NCBI GenBank assembly: GCA_007570785.1
Contig: ML661799.1
Span: 657,598-721,597 of the forward strand
From: Antilocapra americana
Lineage: Eukaryota; Chordata; Mammalia; Artiodactyla; Antilocapridae
Reading direction: 5' to 3'
Length of the DNA stretch: 64,000 bases
Part shown: piece by piece, positions 1-12,128 of the stretch
Numbering within the stretch: position 1 is the first letter of the stretch
Layout: every line of letters begins with the position of its first letter
Translations under genes and position numbers: made by a program
The notes under the pieces: model-generated
The model's input: the letters and a program-made list of their open reading frames with translations, nothing else
The model's database searches: none
What the model was told of the DNA's origin: nothing

Positions 1-256
1 AGAGGACTGGCTGCAGGCCCAGGAGCAGAGTTCAGACAGCCTGCCTGAGGGAGTCCAGGAGATGCATGGAGAAAGTATCACTCAGGCTGGAGGGCTGGGG
101 CCAGGCCACGGTGACAGGGGGAAAGGCCACCACAGGGCCCTCTGTCCACACCACTCTCCTGTCCAACCCTGGTCTTAGGCTCCTCCTGTGCCTGGGACCT
201 AGACATGTTCAAAATAGAATCACTTCTGGATTCGGGATCTGCCAAGCCAACCTTAC

Positions 257-3200
257 CTCAAGTAAGAAGACAAAGGTCCAGCGGTCATGCGCGGGGCTGC
301 CTCTGAGTCCAGGGTACAAGAAGAAGAAGTCTAGACCATCGAAGCCATGTGTCCTCAGGAGGGCGATCACTGAATTGACAAACCTTTCCCGGTTGGTGAA
401 TGTGGACAGCATCGTGGTAAATCTGCAGGAGGGCCGGGGGTGAGGCCAGGAGTGCTTTCGGCATAACCATGCTCCCCCCAGCCACTCCCCTGCAAGGCTC
501 TTTGGTTCATATGTGACTGAGGAAAGGAAGGCAGAGCTCTGAAACACTCAAACCCTCTTAAAGCTCCACCAAGTCCTGGACTTCAGGCTCCACACCTGCC
601 TCTGCCTGATGGAAACAGCACTCAGCCTGGGGTGGAGACAGCGGTTCAGAACAGCTCTGCCTTTGAAAACCTGGTTACTCCTGGCCAAGCACTGATCCTC
701 TGCCTGAACAGATAAGGGGAGGGAATATGAGCCAAGGGCAAGTATTTCTAGAAATATCTCTGAGCTAATGGGCCCATAAGGTGGCAAAGAGGGCTAGACT
801 CTGACCAGGGGTTCGAGTCTCTGCTCTTCTGTTCATTGGCTGATTGTTTTCTATTTTTTGTAGTATTTTCTCTTCCATAATGAAGACACTATTGGAAAAT
901 CTTCAGTATAGCAAAGCAGAACTTTAAGTAATTTGGAGCTAGTCTTACATAAAATGATTAACCAGATTCAGACTTAGGCAAGCCAGGTTCCATTACCTGA
1001 TCATCACCCCAGCTGGTCATCTCACAGGGACACCTGGGTGAAATATGGTAAGTTCCCTAAGCTGTCACTCGTGCTTTTTTTCCTACAAACTTGGAATGCA
1101 AACAGCCACTTTAATCCTTTCGCCTATCAGTCATGAGATAATGAGTAAAGCTGGCCTGCTCCCCACCCCCATCACCACACCACACCCCAGAGAGAAGACC
1201 TGACAGCACAGACTCACCTCGAGGTGCCGAAGTTCCACCCCCCGATGGACAGCAGTGTTTTCAGCCCCCTGTTCCTGTGATGAGGGACGGAGTCAGTGAG
1301 TTGGGTTCTCATCAGTCATTTGGGGAACAGTGGGAAGTAGTGGGGATGGGAGGAGGGGGAGGGAAAGGGGACAGTGGGTGGAGTAACCTAAGGGAGAAAG
1401 GAGCTGAGTCAAGGAAGGGGAAGAAGGAAAAGAGACAACAACCAACTCCCATAAAGGTCATCACACCCAGGACCCCAGGATGTCCAAGCCCTCCAAACTC
1501 CAAAATCTCGTGACATTCCCACAAAAAGGAAAAGAAAAAGCAGCCTAAATTTTCTCTTCACTCACTTTCTTGGTCAACAAACATTTATTGAACAATTAAT
1601 ATGTGCCTCTGACTGCTTTGGGCTTCCCTGGTAGCTCAAATGGTAAAGAGTCTGCCAGCAGTGTGGGAGACCCAGGATCGATCCCTGGGTCAGGAAGATC
1701 CCCTGATGAAGGAAATGGCAACCCATTCCAGTATTCTTGCTGGGAAAATCCCATGGACAGAGGAACCTGGCAGGCCTCAGTCCATAGGGTCACAAAGAGT
1801 CAGACATAACTGAGTGACTTCACTTTCACTTTTCACTTTCTCACTGCTTTAGGTGCTTGAAACACAGCAGTGAACAGATGGACAAGCTCCCTGCTATCCT
1901 CTCTGGAGGCTGTGCTCTAGTGACATGGATTTTCTCTGCCCTTCTACAACCAAGCTTGCAGCAACAGACTCCCCGGGGGAGGACATCCCAGGAAGCCAGG
2001 GGAGAGAACGCTGAGCACCAGCTCTCTGCTGGGCACTGACCCAGTCACTGGGGTACAAAGATCATAGACACCAGCCCTTCCCTTGGGGTTCATTTGCAGG
2101 TGACAAATGGTAATGAAACACTAGCATTTGTGAAGCTTTTGTGATATGCAGCCCTCTCCAAAGCATTTGAACATAGAATCCTGAGCACTGGGCTTGAAGG
2201 GTGAGTTGGGGGTGCAAGGCAGAGAAGAGAGAGGAGCGTATTCTAGGCAGGGGCCCAGCAGCCACAGGGCAGGGAGGCAAGGACGAGCTCAGAGTGCTGA
2301 TCAGCGGGGAGCTCCCAGCAGGGACACTACAGAGAGCCCTTGACAGGAGGAGGGACACAAGGATCAAAGGAAAGGTGACGACTAACAGAAGAAGAGACAT
2401 ACTCCTCTTTTCCTGCAAAATACAACCCCCACAGGCACAGTGAACACACCTCTCCTTGAGCTTGTTGAACTCTGGGTAGAGGATTTTCTCATCCAGGGGA
2501 TCCTTAGGAACAATCTGATTGTTGTTCATCGAGGCAAAGGCAAATACCAGGTGGGTGCAGAGAAAGGGGTTCAGATCCCGGGGCAGGATCGAGGCAGGGC
2601 CGGGCCGACTGAATGCCCAGTTGGTGAAATAGCACACCAGCTTGTGGGCAGCACCTGGCAGAGGACAGCAGGCATTACTGGTAGAATCCAAGGTGGGGAT
2701 AGAGTTCAGTGTCCACAGCAGCATGGACATTTCTCTAGAGGTCAGTCCACTGTAACCCCCACCAAACAAGTCCCCCCAAAGCTACACTTAGGGGAGGTCC
2801 TTCCCCCACTGTCGGGGGCCCCTAGGGAAAGAACGCCTCATGAAACCCTGGTCAGAATGGATCCGAGAGTCTGGATCCTGGCACAGAGAAGACCCATTAG
2901 TGACTGAGAATCTGCTGCTGAGCTGCACTGGGTCAATGATCCCCAATGCAGAGTCAGGACGGGCACAGGGGACACTGGACTTGGAGCAGTTTTCAGTGGA
3001 CACTCTCCTCAGCTCTGGAGAGGACCACAGTTTCCTCACCATCATGGTGTTTCAGCACAAGGAGCAGCCCTGCAGGAGACAAAGGAAGAAACACACGCAG
3101 ATTCATAGGTACACCTAGAGTGACACACCCCAGCTCACCCTCCAGCTCCCACAAATGCAGACACACACACCCTTCTCTCCTTCCTCTTCTCTACATTGAG

Positions 3201-3821
3201 CAGGTGAAGCCAGATCTATCTAAGCTTCTTTCCACTCCAATATACTCCACGTGTAGACACACAGGCTTTGCATAGGGACAGCCGTGACACTGAAAGTCCC
3301 AGCAAGGTTCAGGCCGGTTGTTCAACCCTGGAAGCGTTAGTCACTCAGTCGTGTCCAAATCTTTGTGACCCCATGGACTGTAGCCCACCAGGCTCCTTTG
3401 CCCATGGTATTCTTCAGGTAAGAATACTGGAGTGGGTAGCCATTCCCTTCTCCAGGGGATCTTTCTCATTCAGGTATTGACTTCGAGTCTTCTGCATTAC
3501 AGGCAGATTTTTTACTGTCTAGGCCGTCAGGAAAGTTCTCAATCCTGGATGCTAATTTAAAAGTAGTGATATCCTGTTTCCTCCCTCAGAGATTCTGATT
3601 AATGGGTTAAAGGTGAGAAAGGTTGAGAACCACTTGCTCTGATCACTTCTCCTTTCACTGTGTCCTGTCTACCTCTACCTAATTCGGGCCCTCAAGTCCC
3701 AGGATGCTCCTTGGGTTCCAGTGAGACAACAAGCTTATGAAACCCAGCACCTCCTGAACTAAGAGACATTGAGGGGCTGGGATCCACCACACTCACCAAC
3801 CCACAGCAGCAGCTTCCCCAT
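257..3821 (-). CDS. OVGP1: Oviductin (oviduct-specific glycoprotein 1), 5' five coding exons, partial
   Basis: Secreted chitinase-like glycoprotein of the oviduct (GH18 family) that coats oocyte and embryo. Coding exons on the minus strand are 3797-3821, 3040-3069, 2450-2654, 1218-1274 and 257-422. All are bounded by AG/GT and join in phase to 161 codons; the gene continues beyond the left edge from phase 0. The start ATG (3821) opens a leucine-rich signal peptide (about residues 1-21, MGKLLLWVG...), then mature HKLVCYFTNWAFSRPG and the GH18 barrel strands FAFASMNNNQ and LLSIGGWNFGTSRFTT. The GH18 active-site motif DGxDxDxE reads DGLDFFFL at residues 134-141, so the third Asp and the catalytic Glu are lost, as in other oviductins. 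This and the neighbour WDR77 separate it from CHIA and CHI3L genes. Introns hold a Bov-tA SINE (1619-1838) and another at 3336-3536. The tiny 30-nt second exon is typical of the chitinase family. Confidence 0.95.
1619..1838 (+). repeat. Bov-tA SINE in OVGP1 intron 3
   Basis: Ruminant tRNA-Glu-derived SINE. The tRNA-like head (GGCTTCCCTGGTAGCTCA, B-box-like GGATCGATCCC) is followed by the Bov-A body (CCCATTCCAGTATTCTTGC, CATGGACAGAGGA) and a CACTTTCACTTTTCACTTT tail. Confidence 0.9.
3336..3536 (-). repeat. Bov-tA SINE in OVGP1 intron 1
   Basis: Antisense Bov-tA: the TCACTCAGTCGTGTCC end comes first and the tRNA-like head lies near 3500-3536. It sits between exon 1 and the 30-nt exon 2. A short MER5-like hAT fragment may follow at 3537-3640 (TTCTCAATCCTGG ... 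GGTTGAGAACCACTTG). Confidence 0.85.
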
Positions 3822-3861
3822 CTCTGTGGTCTGACAGCTGCAGGCCTAGAGCTGCAGCCCC

Positions 3862-3867
3862 TTTATA
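3862..3867 (-). promoter_or_regulatory. TATA box of OVGP1
   Basis: TATAAA on the minus strand, 41 bases upstream of the OVGP1 start codon. Transcription is expected to begin about 25-30 bases further on, near 3832-3837, giving a very short 5'UTR. A TATA-type promoter fits a tissue-restricted, hormone-induced gene. Confidence 0.75.
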
Positions 3868-3955
3868 TGAGATTCCTCGGGTACAACTTTGGGACAGTGC
3901 TGAGACAGCCCAGCCACACACACACAAAACCAGTGATTAATAGGCAGCTGCCCAG

Positions 3956-3968
3956 AGTCACAGTGACC
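3956..3968. promoter_or_regulatory. Imperfect oestrogen response element upstream of OVGP1
   Basis: AGTCACAGTGACC matches the 13-base oestrogen receptor palindrome GGTCAnnnTGACC at 9 of 10 specified bases; one half-site (TGACC) is perfect. It lies about 120-130 bases upstream of the inferred start of transcription. A GC box (CCCGCCC) follows at 3986-3992. OVGP1 expression is known to be oestrogen-dependent; binding here is inferred. Confidence 0.5.
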
Positions 3969-4199
3969 CCAGCATCTCCTGTTGTCCCGCCCAGCAGAGC
4001 CACAGTTCTCAGATCCAACAAAGGAGCAACTCCCTCTGATACTGGCATAGACAGGGTGTCCACCACCAGCCCTGGTGAGGGCAGGGCAGTGCTCAGCCCC
4101 TCTTCCTATAACTCAGCCCCGCATGGACTGAGTACGAGGAAGAAACACCGAATGGCAGCAGGAATCCTACTGTTATGAGATTACTGATTTGGAGGGTTG

Positions 4200-4460
4200 C
4201 ATAGTGTAATGTTAAAAAGTCTCAGCTATGGACTCTGCCAGGCCAAAGTTTGACTCCCACTGTCAAAAAGCATAAGTTTTAGCATCTTGGGCAGTTAGTC
4301 AGCTCTTTGAGCTTTAGCTTTCACACTTATAAAATGGAGGTTACACTTGAACTCACCTCATAGGGTTTTATATGATTTAAGGAGATAAAAACTGTATGAA
4401 AAACTGTTAGTTCAGTGCTTTGCATATATGAGGACTCACTAAATGGTAGCAGTTATTAGA
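4200..4460 (+). repeat. MIR SINE
   Basis: Ancient mammalian MIR: GGACTCTGCCAGGCCAAAG, a diverged core, then TATAAAATGGAGGTTACAC and the ATATGAGGACTCACTAAATG tail. It is heavily diverged, as expected. The stretch 4461-5190 beyond it holds no gene or repeat that I can name. Confidence 0.7.
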
Positions 4461-5189
4461 GATGGCATAAGAGTTTGCCCCCAGAGCAGGATTCTTAAAC
4501 TCAAATGCTGACAGGCAGGTAATGTAAATCAGTGAAGTGGACACAAGAGTACACTCTCCAGTGGATTTGAAGAAAAATAGTCCAAATCTAGTAATACATT
4601 TCAGCTAATACGAAGCCCCTCTGTTGGGAGACATCAGAGATTAGCATGAACAGCCACTAACTTTTGCCTTGCAGTGAAACAGAACCAATGTTCTGGAGCA
4701 TTCTTCAATTTCTCGAGAGAAGACAAAAATCTGAAATTTTGCATGAGTCAACAATGTCTGAGCCAGTATATGAGCCAATGATGACAATGTCATGAGAGGG
4801 GCCATGAACCTAAGGAGTGAATTGAATACAATTCTGGACACCTAAGAGCCAATTTTTTAAAAATATAGCAAAAAAATAAGGATAAAAAAAATAGGTATAT
4901 AAGCCAATGATTTCATGATCCACCAGTTTACTTTTCTGCTAAAAAGTTTCTCATCATGAGTAGGTCCCATATTCAGTGTCTGAACTCAATCACAAGGACC
5001 AAAAACTGGATGTTCTCAGTGTATCCACTATGCTAATCCTCTCAGAGACTCAGACTACTGATCACCTAATCCACATGCCACTGAGGGATTAACTAGATGT
5101 CAATATAATAAATGACACTGCAAAGTAACAGTGGCTAATGGTTGAATTCACTTCCTTTCCAGAATGAAGACCAGGAAAGTTTAATTTGT

Positions 5190-8100
5190 ATCAGCAGGTT
5201 GCTTGGCTGTTGTTCAATTGCCCACTCATGTCTAACTCTTTGCGATCTCAAGGACTGTAGCATGCCAGTCCTCCCTGTCCCTCACCATCTCCTGAAGCTT
5301 GCCCAAGTTCATGTTCATGTCCAAGGGACTCTCTGGAGTCTTCTCCAACACTACAGTGCAAAGGCCTCAGTTTTTTGGTGCTCCAGCTGTTTATGGTTCA
5401 GCTCTCAAAACAGTACATGATTGCTGGGAAGATCACTGCCTTGACTATATGGACCTTTGTTGGCAGAGTAATGTCTCTGCTTTTCAAAACACTGTCCAGG
5501 TTTGTTATAGCTTTCCTTTCCTGCCAAGAAGCAAACATCTTCTGATTTCATAGCTGCAGTCACCTTCTGCAGGGATTTTAGAGCCCAAGAAGAGGAAATA
5601 TGTCACTCAGGTCACTTTAGTTGCTCAGTCGTGTCCAACTCTTTGCAACTCCATGGACTGCAGCATATCAGGTTTCCTTGTCCTTCACCAACTCATGGAG
5701 CTTGCTCAAACTCATGTCCATCAAGTTGGTGATGCCACCCAACCATTTCAGCCTCTGTCATCCTCTTCTCCTGCCTTCAATCTTTTCCAGCATCAGGGTC
5801 TTTTCTAAGGAGTCAGTTCTTCTCATCAGGTGGCCAATGTATTGAAGCTGAAGCTTCAATATCAGTCCTTCCAATGAATATTTAGGACTGATTTCTTTTA
5901 GGATTGACTGGTTTGATCTGTCACTGCTTCCAGGTTTCCCCCTCTCTTATTGCCATGAGGTAATGGGGCCAAAAATACATCTATTTCTGCTTTATTGACT
6001 ATGCCAAAGCGTTTGACTGTGTGGATCACAATAAACTGTGGAAAATTCTTCAAGAGATGGGAATACCAGACCACCTCACCTGCCTCTTCAGGAATCTGTA
6101 TGCAGGTCAAGAAGCAACAGTTAGATCTGGACACGGAACAACAGACTGGTTTCAAATAGGAAAAGGAGTACATCAAGGCTGTATATTGTCACCCTGTTTA
6201 TTTAACTTATATGCACAGTACATCATGAGACACGCTGGGCTGGAGGAAGCACAAGCTGGAATCAAAATGGAATCAAGATTGCTGGGAGAAATATCAATAA
6301 CCTCAGATATGCAGATGACACTACCCTTATGGCACAAAGTGAAGAATTAAAGAGCCTCTTGATGAAAGTGAAAGAGGAGAGAGAAAAAAGTTGGCTAAAA
6401 GCTCAACATTCAGAAAACTAAGATCATGGCATCCAGTCCCATCACTTCATGGCAAATAGATGGGGAAACAGTGGAAACAGTGTCTGACTTTAGTATTTGG
6501 TGCTCCAAAGTCACTGCAGATGGTGACTGAAACCATGGAATTAAAAGACGCTTACTCCTTGGAAGGAAAGTTAGGACCAACCTAGACAGCACGTTAAAAA
6601 GCAGAGATATTACTTTGTCAACAAAAATCCATCTAGTCAAGGCTATAGTTTTTCCAGTAGTCATGTATGGATGTGAGACTTGGACTATAAAGAAAGCTGA
6701 GCATCGAAGAATTGATGCTTTTGAACTGTGGTGTTAAAAAAGACTCTTGAGAGTCCCTAGGACTGCAAGGAGATCCAACCAGACCATCATAAAGGAGGTC
6801 AGTCCTGAATATTCATTGGAAAGACTGATGTTGAAGCTGAAACTCCAATACTTTGGACACCTGATGCGAAGAGCTAACTCATTTGAAAAGACCCTGATAC
6901 TGGGAAAGATTGAAAGCAGAAGGGGACAACAGAGGATGAGGTGGTTGGATGGTATCACTGACTTAATGGACATGACTTTGGGTAAACTCCAGGAGTTGGT
7001 GATGGACAGGGAGGCCTGGCGTGCTGTGGTCCATGGAGTCACAAACAGTCAGATACGACTGAGCAACTGAACTGAACTGAATGGGGCCAGATATTATGAT
7101 CTTAGTTTTTCTTGATATTTAGTTTTAAGCCGGCTCTTGCACTCTCCTCCTTCACCTTCATCAAGAGACTCTATAGTTCCTCTTTGCTTTCTGCCATTAG
7201 AGTAGCATTATCTGCACATTTGAGGTTGTTGATGTTCTCCCACCTATCTTGATTCCAGCTTACAACTCACCCAGCTTGGCATTTCTCATGAGGTGCTCAG
7301 TGTATAGATTAAACAAACACAGTGATAGCAGACAGCCCTGTTGCACTCCTTTCTCAATCTTGAACGAATCAGTTTTTCCATACAGGGTTCTGACTGTTGC
7401 TTCTTGACCTGCATACAGGTTTCTCAGGAGACAGGTAAGATGGTCTGGTATTCCCTTCTCTTTAAGAGATTTCCACAGTTTATTATGATCCACACAGTCA
7501 GACTTTGGCTTTGAAACAGAGATAGACATTTTTCTGGAATTCCATTGCTTTCTCTGTGATCTAACAGATGTTGGCAACTTGATCTCTGGTTCCTCTTTCC
7601 TTTTCTAAACCCAGTTTGGACATCTAGAAGTTCTTGGTTCACATAAGGCTAAAGCCTAGCATGAAGGATTTTAATCATGACCTTACTAGCATGGGAAATG
7701 AGTGCAACTGTCCAGTGGTTAGCACATTCTTTAGTACTACCTTTCCTGGGAACTGGGATGAGGATTGACCTTTTTCAATTCTGTGGCCACAACTGGGTCT
7801 TCCAGATTTGCTAACATATTGAATGCAACACTTTCATGGCCATCATTCTTTAGGGTTGTGAGTAGTTCTACTGGAATTCTGTCACATCCACTAGCTTTAT
7901 TAACAGCAGTGCTTCCTAAGGCCCACTTGACTTCATTCTCCCAAATGTCTGGCTCTGGGTGGCTGACCACACCATCGTAGCAATCTGGTTCATTTGGATC
8001 TTTTTTGTACAGTTCTTTTGTGTATTCGTCCCATCTCTTTTTGATCTCTTCAGCGTCCTAGTTCTCTATCGTTTATGTCCTTTATTGTGCTCATCTTTGG

Positions 8101-8690
8101 GCAAAATGTTCCCTTGATAGCTCCAGTTTTCCTGAAGAAATCTCTAGTCTTTCCCCTTCTGTTGTCTTCTTCTAGTTTTATACACTGTTCATTGAAGAAG
8201 GCCTTCTTGTCTCTCTGTGCTATTTTTGGAAATCTGTGTTTAGCTGACTATACTTTTCCTTTCTCCCTCACTTTTTGCTTCTTTTTTGAGCTATTTGTAA
8301 GGCCTCCTCAGATAACCACTTTTCCTTCTTGCTTTTCCTTTTCTTTGTGATAGTTTTGTTTGCCACCTCCTGTACAATATTATGAACCTCCATCCATAGT
8401 TCAGTGACTCTGTCTACCAGATATAATCCATTGACTCTATTTATTACCTTCACTCCATATTAATAGGGATTTAAGTTGTACCTCGCTGGCTGGCCTAGTG
8501 GTTTCCCCTGCTTTCTTTAGTCAAAGCCTAAATTTTGCTATGAGAAGCTGATGATCTAGTCAGCTCTAGGTCTTGTTTTTGCTGACTATATACAGCTTAT
8601 CCATCTTTGGTTAAAAAAAAATGTAATCAACTTGATTTCAGTATTGATCATTTGGTGATGTCCATGTGTAAAGGTTGCTTGGTATCATGG
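5190..8690 (-). mobile_element. BovB LINE (minus strand) split by a second BovB block
   Basis: 5190-5600 carries the BovB 3' region in antisense and 7085-8690 continues the same antisense element toward its 5' end. The part between is a later insertion (5608-7075). The antisense frames contain broken reverse-transcriptase stretches such as VDHNKLWKSLKEKGIPDHLT. Stops and frameshifts are frequent, so the copy is dead. BovB is an RTE-clade retrotransposon abundant in ruminants. Confidence 0.85.
5608..7075 (+). mobile_element. Head-to-head BovB block nested in an older BovB
   Basis: 5608-5925 is a BovB 3' end in antisense; 5930-7075 is a longer sense copy running from the reverse-transcriptase core (FDCVDHNKLWKILQEMGIPD) to the terminal CTGAACTGAACTGAA. 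The antisense arm is the approximate reverse complement of about 6760-7075, so the block is a long imperfect inverted repeat with an 830-base spacer. All frames are interrupted. Confidence 0.8.
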
Positions 8691-9306
8691 AAGAAAAACA
8701 GTATAGAATGTTTAGGGTGAGGATATTTCACTGAAACTTGGGAAGGCCTGAGGGAATACTCCACTCAACAGAAGATATGTTTTCATTTTTTTATCCCTCT
8801 TTGTCTTCCTTCACATATTTAATGAATATTTTTTGAGAACAGGCCAGGTCCTGATAGACACCCTAGGTATGTGCTGATCAAGACACAGTTTCTGATCAAG
8901 GAGCTTCCAGTCTAGTGAATACGTGGATCACATCTCCCAGAGCATGTGTTTTCTCTCTTGTATCTCCTGGATACGTGTAATGGGAGACATACAAGTTTTG
9001 CTTCAAAACAACCTTGTGATCAGGTTCCTGCTCTGCAGTATTGTTAGGTCCCGCCTGCATGTTCAGTGTTGAACTCCACACCTTGGTCTCATATTAAACT
9101 GAATCAGGAGATAATTGAGCCTCCTACATGCCATACTGGATCAGGTACAGCAACAGCCTTCACGACTGGTTGGATTACCCCTGATGTAGTTCCTAACTCT
9201 AGTGACCAAGCTCCTGTTTTCCTAATTCCTACCCCTTGTGCCCTAAATCTTATTTCTAGGTCTCTCCTTGGATTTTTCTTCCTGGATTATAAACTGTAGG
9301 CACAAA

Positions 9307-9341
<35 letters not shown>

Positions 9342-10734
9342 ACTGTAGACACCACAGTTGGTTTCTAGCACCTGGGTCCTGACTTACTCTTGCCAGGCTC
9401 CTGGGGCCTTACTGCCGGCCTTTTAAGACCTCCCTGATGTAAATGCTTGCTTCTTTCTGCCTCTGAGCCTCCTCTCAACCTACCTCCTGCCGCACAGATT
9501 CTACATCACTGAGATTTCCCACGAGGTTTGTGCTCTTCCACCCAGACGCCTGCTGGGGGATGGCTGTTAATCCTGCCCATCATGGAGCCAGATCTGCCTG
9601 CCAGCTGAAGTTCCTTCATCTGTACATGGGCGAGTATTTTGGGCTCCTGTTCTGTTGCAGGGGGCAAGTCTGGATCCCAGACCTACCTGTCCCAAATCCT
9701 CAAAAGTGACTGATGATGCTGAGAAGAATGGAAAGCTATAACAATGGATGCCCAGGAGTGACCCTTGCTTCATTCAGGGGTGACTGTGCCAAAGAGTGGG
9801 CAACTAAAGCTCTGTGTGTAGGAGATGATGAACAGTGAAACGCTGGGCTATGTTGAAAACCAGTGTGGCATGTCGCTCCAGTCACTCCCAATCCTCCTCC
9901 TTGAGTTCTTGTTGTCAAAAAACCACCACTGCTTTATATCTTTACACACCCATCCAGATACTTAAAAAACACTCCTTCTCAATGCTTAGCCTGTTCTCAT
10001 GAAAAGAGAAAAGACACGTACAAATGTCATTTAGTTGACCTGCTGAAGAAATTCCACAGCAAACAACCCCTCCCATATTCTACAGCACTCCACTAGATGA
10101 GGGCAAGATCACAGACAGGAAGGGCTTTGGGTTTAACAAAGCATTTGGCAACATTTTTCATGATTCTTGTGTGGAAGAATTAGAGAAATATAACTTGAAC
10201 AAAAGCAACTGGTTGAATAGTAAAAGAATACAAAAAAGAGTGTTGACTACAGGTCAGTGTAAATTTGAAAGAGCTTTATGACATCTCTAAAATGAAGGAG
10301 ACGAACTAGAGCATTGTTTTCCAATATTTAATATAAAAGATTTTTGGTTGTGCATTAGGATTTTTTAGTTTAGTATTTATATACTTATTTTAATGTCTAC
10401 TAGAAAATGTTTACTATCCCAAAGTCCCATGATTTCATAGATAAGTGTAAAAATTGAGGCAATTCAAAAAGGAATATTTTAATAAAGTAGTAAAGGTAAA
10501 ACCTATTCAATCTCCTTGAATTTTGAGAACACCATTAATTCTAAACACATCCTATAGCCCAGCAACTTCATTTCTAGAAATTTGCCATATACATATACCT
10601 GCCCCCAAGCAGACCAAAAAAGTATGTTCACTGCAGGTTTAATTATAACAACAACAACAACAAATGACCACTATTTGGAGCACATCCATGTTACTGCACA
10701 TCCATGCAATGGCCTCTTTCTTTGCCTTTTAAGC
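8691..10734. other. Intergenic stretch with an AAAT microsatellite
   Basis: No gene recognised. The clear structure is a (AAAT)n run at 9303-9342, a likely leftover retroelement tail. Short open frames here have no features of real genes. An AAC run occurs near 10650. Confidence 0.6.
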
Positions 10735-10957
10735 CAGTGGTTCTCAACTGGGCAATAATTTGCCCCCCACAGTACATATGGCAATGTCTGGAGACAATTT
10801 TTGGCTGTCACAGTGGAGGCAGGAGCGCTACTAGGACCAGGTAGGTAAAGCCAGAGATGCAGCTAGTCATCCTACAATGCACAAGACAAACCCCCACAGC
10901 AAAGAATTATCCAATATTGATAATTAATAATCCCAATGATGAAACATCCTGGTTAAA
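10735..10957 (-). repeat. MER20 DNA transposon fossil
   Basis: Non-autonomous hAT element of about 220 bases. Recognised by CAGTGGTTCTCAACTGGGCA, TGGCAATGTCTGGAGACA and AAGAATTATCCAATATTGA in the order expected for antisense MER20. A second copy lies at 34577-34797. Confidence 0.75.
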
Positions 10958-11055
10958 GCACAACTGCTTTCATTGTTGTTCCTGTTCTTATTCAATTCCA
11001 TCACAAAGCAGAGATTAGGTATCTACTCACCACTTATTACCTTAAATTTAGACAA

Positions 11056-11330
11056 CAGTTTCCTGAGAAGGCAATGGCACCCCACTCCAGTACTCTTGCT
11101 TGGAAAATCCCATGGACGGAGGAGCCTGGTAGGCTGCAGTCCATGGGGTCGCTAGGAGTCGGACCCGACTGAGCGACTTCACTTTCACACATTGGAGAAG
11201 GAAATGGCAACCTGCTCTAGTGTTCTTGCCTGGAGACACCCAGGGACAGGGGATCCTGGTGGGCTGCCGTCTATGGGGTCGCACAGAGTTGGACACGACT
11301 GAAGCGACTTAGCAGCAGCAGCAAACAGCA
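11056..11330 (+). repeat. BOV-A2 dimeric SINE
   Basis: Two Bov-A monomers in tandem (each with a GGAATGGCA-like start, a CATGGAC-like middle and GACCCGACTGAGCGACTT or GACACGACTGAAGCGACTT), ending in a short CAG-rich tail (AGCAGCAGCAG). The following 11331-12128 has no gene or named repeat that I can support. Confidence 0.85.
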
Positions 11331-12128
11331 GTTTCATCTGTTGCAAAGTGAGCTCTTTTAGTGAGGACACATGGTCAATTTAACTTTGTAGCCCCAGAAC
11401 CAACAATGAAGTGGTCTGCCTTCGGAATGAATGAACCAAGAAAAGGCACAGCCAAGGAGCCAAGGAGCATACTCTGGCTTAGAAAGAGGCAACTGGCATT
11501 GTTATGGAAAGAGGGGTTGTAACAGGTATATTTTATATTACTTGTTTTTATCTCCCCATTTCCCTCCTGATACATTGCTACTTTTTATCTCCCCATTTTC
11601 CTCCTGCTACTCTCCATCCCTGCTGATGGCTGTTTAGGTTTAAGGTCAAAGTATGGACAAATGAACACTGTCCCATGATGATAAATAGTTGAGGGAACTT
11701 TGGGCATCTTTTGTGTTGAGGACATGAAATTTTACCTGCATCTCAGAAGGAAAGGACACTAGGGGCAAACAGGGTGGAACATAACATATTTCCCAATCAT
11801 CCGTCTACCTCCCCATCCTTCTCCACCTTGCTATCCGACCCTGGAAGTCAGTGTGTTTGGACTACATCCAATAGCTCGGTAGGCTCTGCTTGACTGGAGG
11901 GTAGAGTGAGGAGAGTGAGGTCAGGGTGTTTACTTCCCTTATCTTTCCCTGTGAAGTCACATCAAGGTGACTATATCCCTCCATCGAGGGTCACTGCTCC
12001 TCTCAAGAAAGACTGCTCTATCTGACTCTCTCTTCTACCAATGTCAGATAACCTCTTCCTGGAACAGCTCCACTGTTCTAGCCCTGGCTTCCTACACTAG
12101 CTCTGTGGTTCCCCTATGTGTGTGAGTG

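Noticed and set aside
1619..1690. tRNA-Glu-like sequence
   Set aside because: It is the tRNA-derived head of a Bov-tA SINE; the same head recurs in many copies with decayed arms, so it is not a tRNA gene.
2062..2769. 235-codon minus-strand open frame in the OVGP1 region
   Set aside because: Only 2450-2654 is a real exon (OVGP1 exon 3). The rest of the frame is intron on both sides, shown by AG and GT borders and loss of homology.
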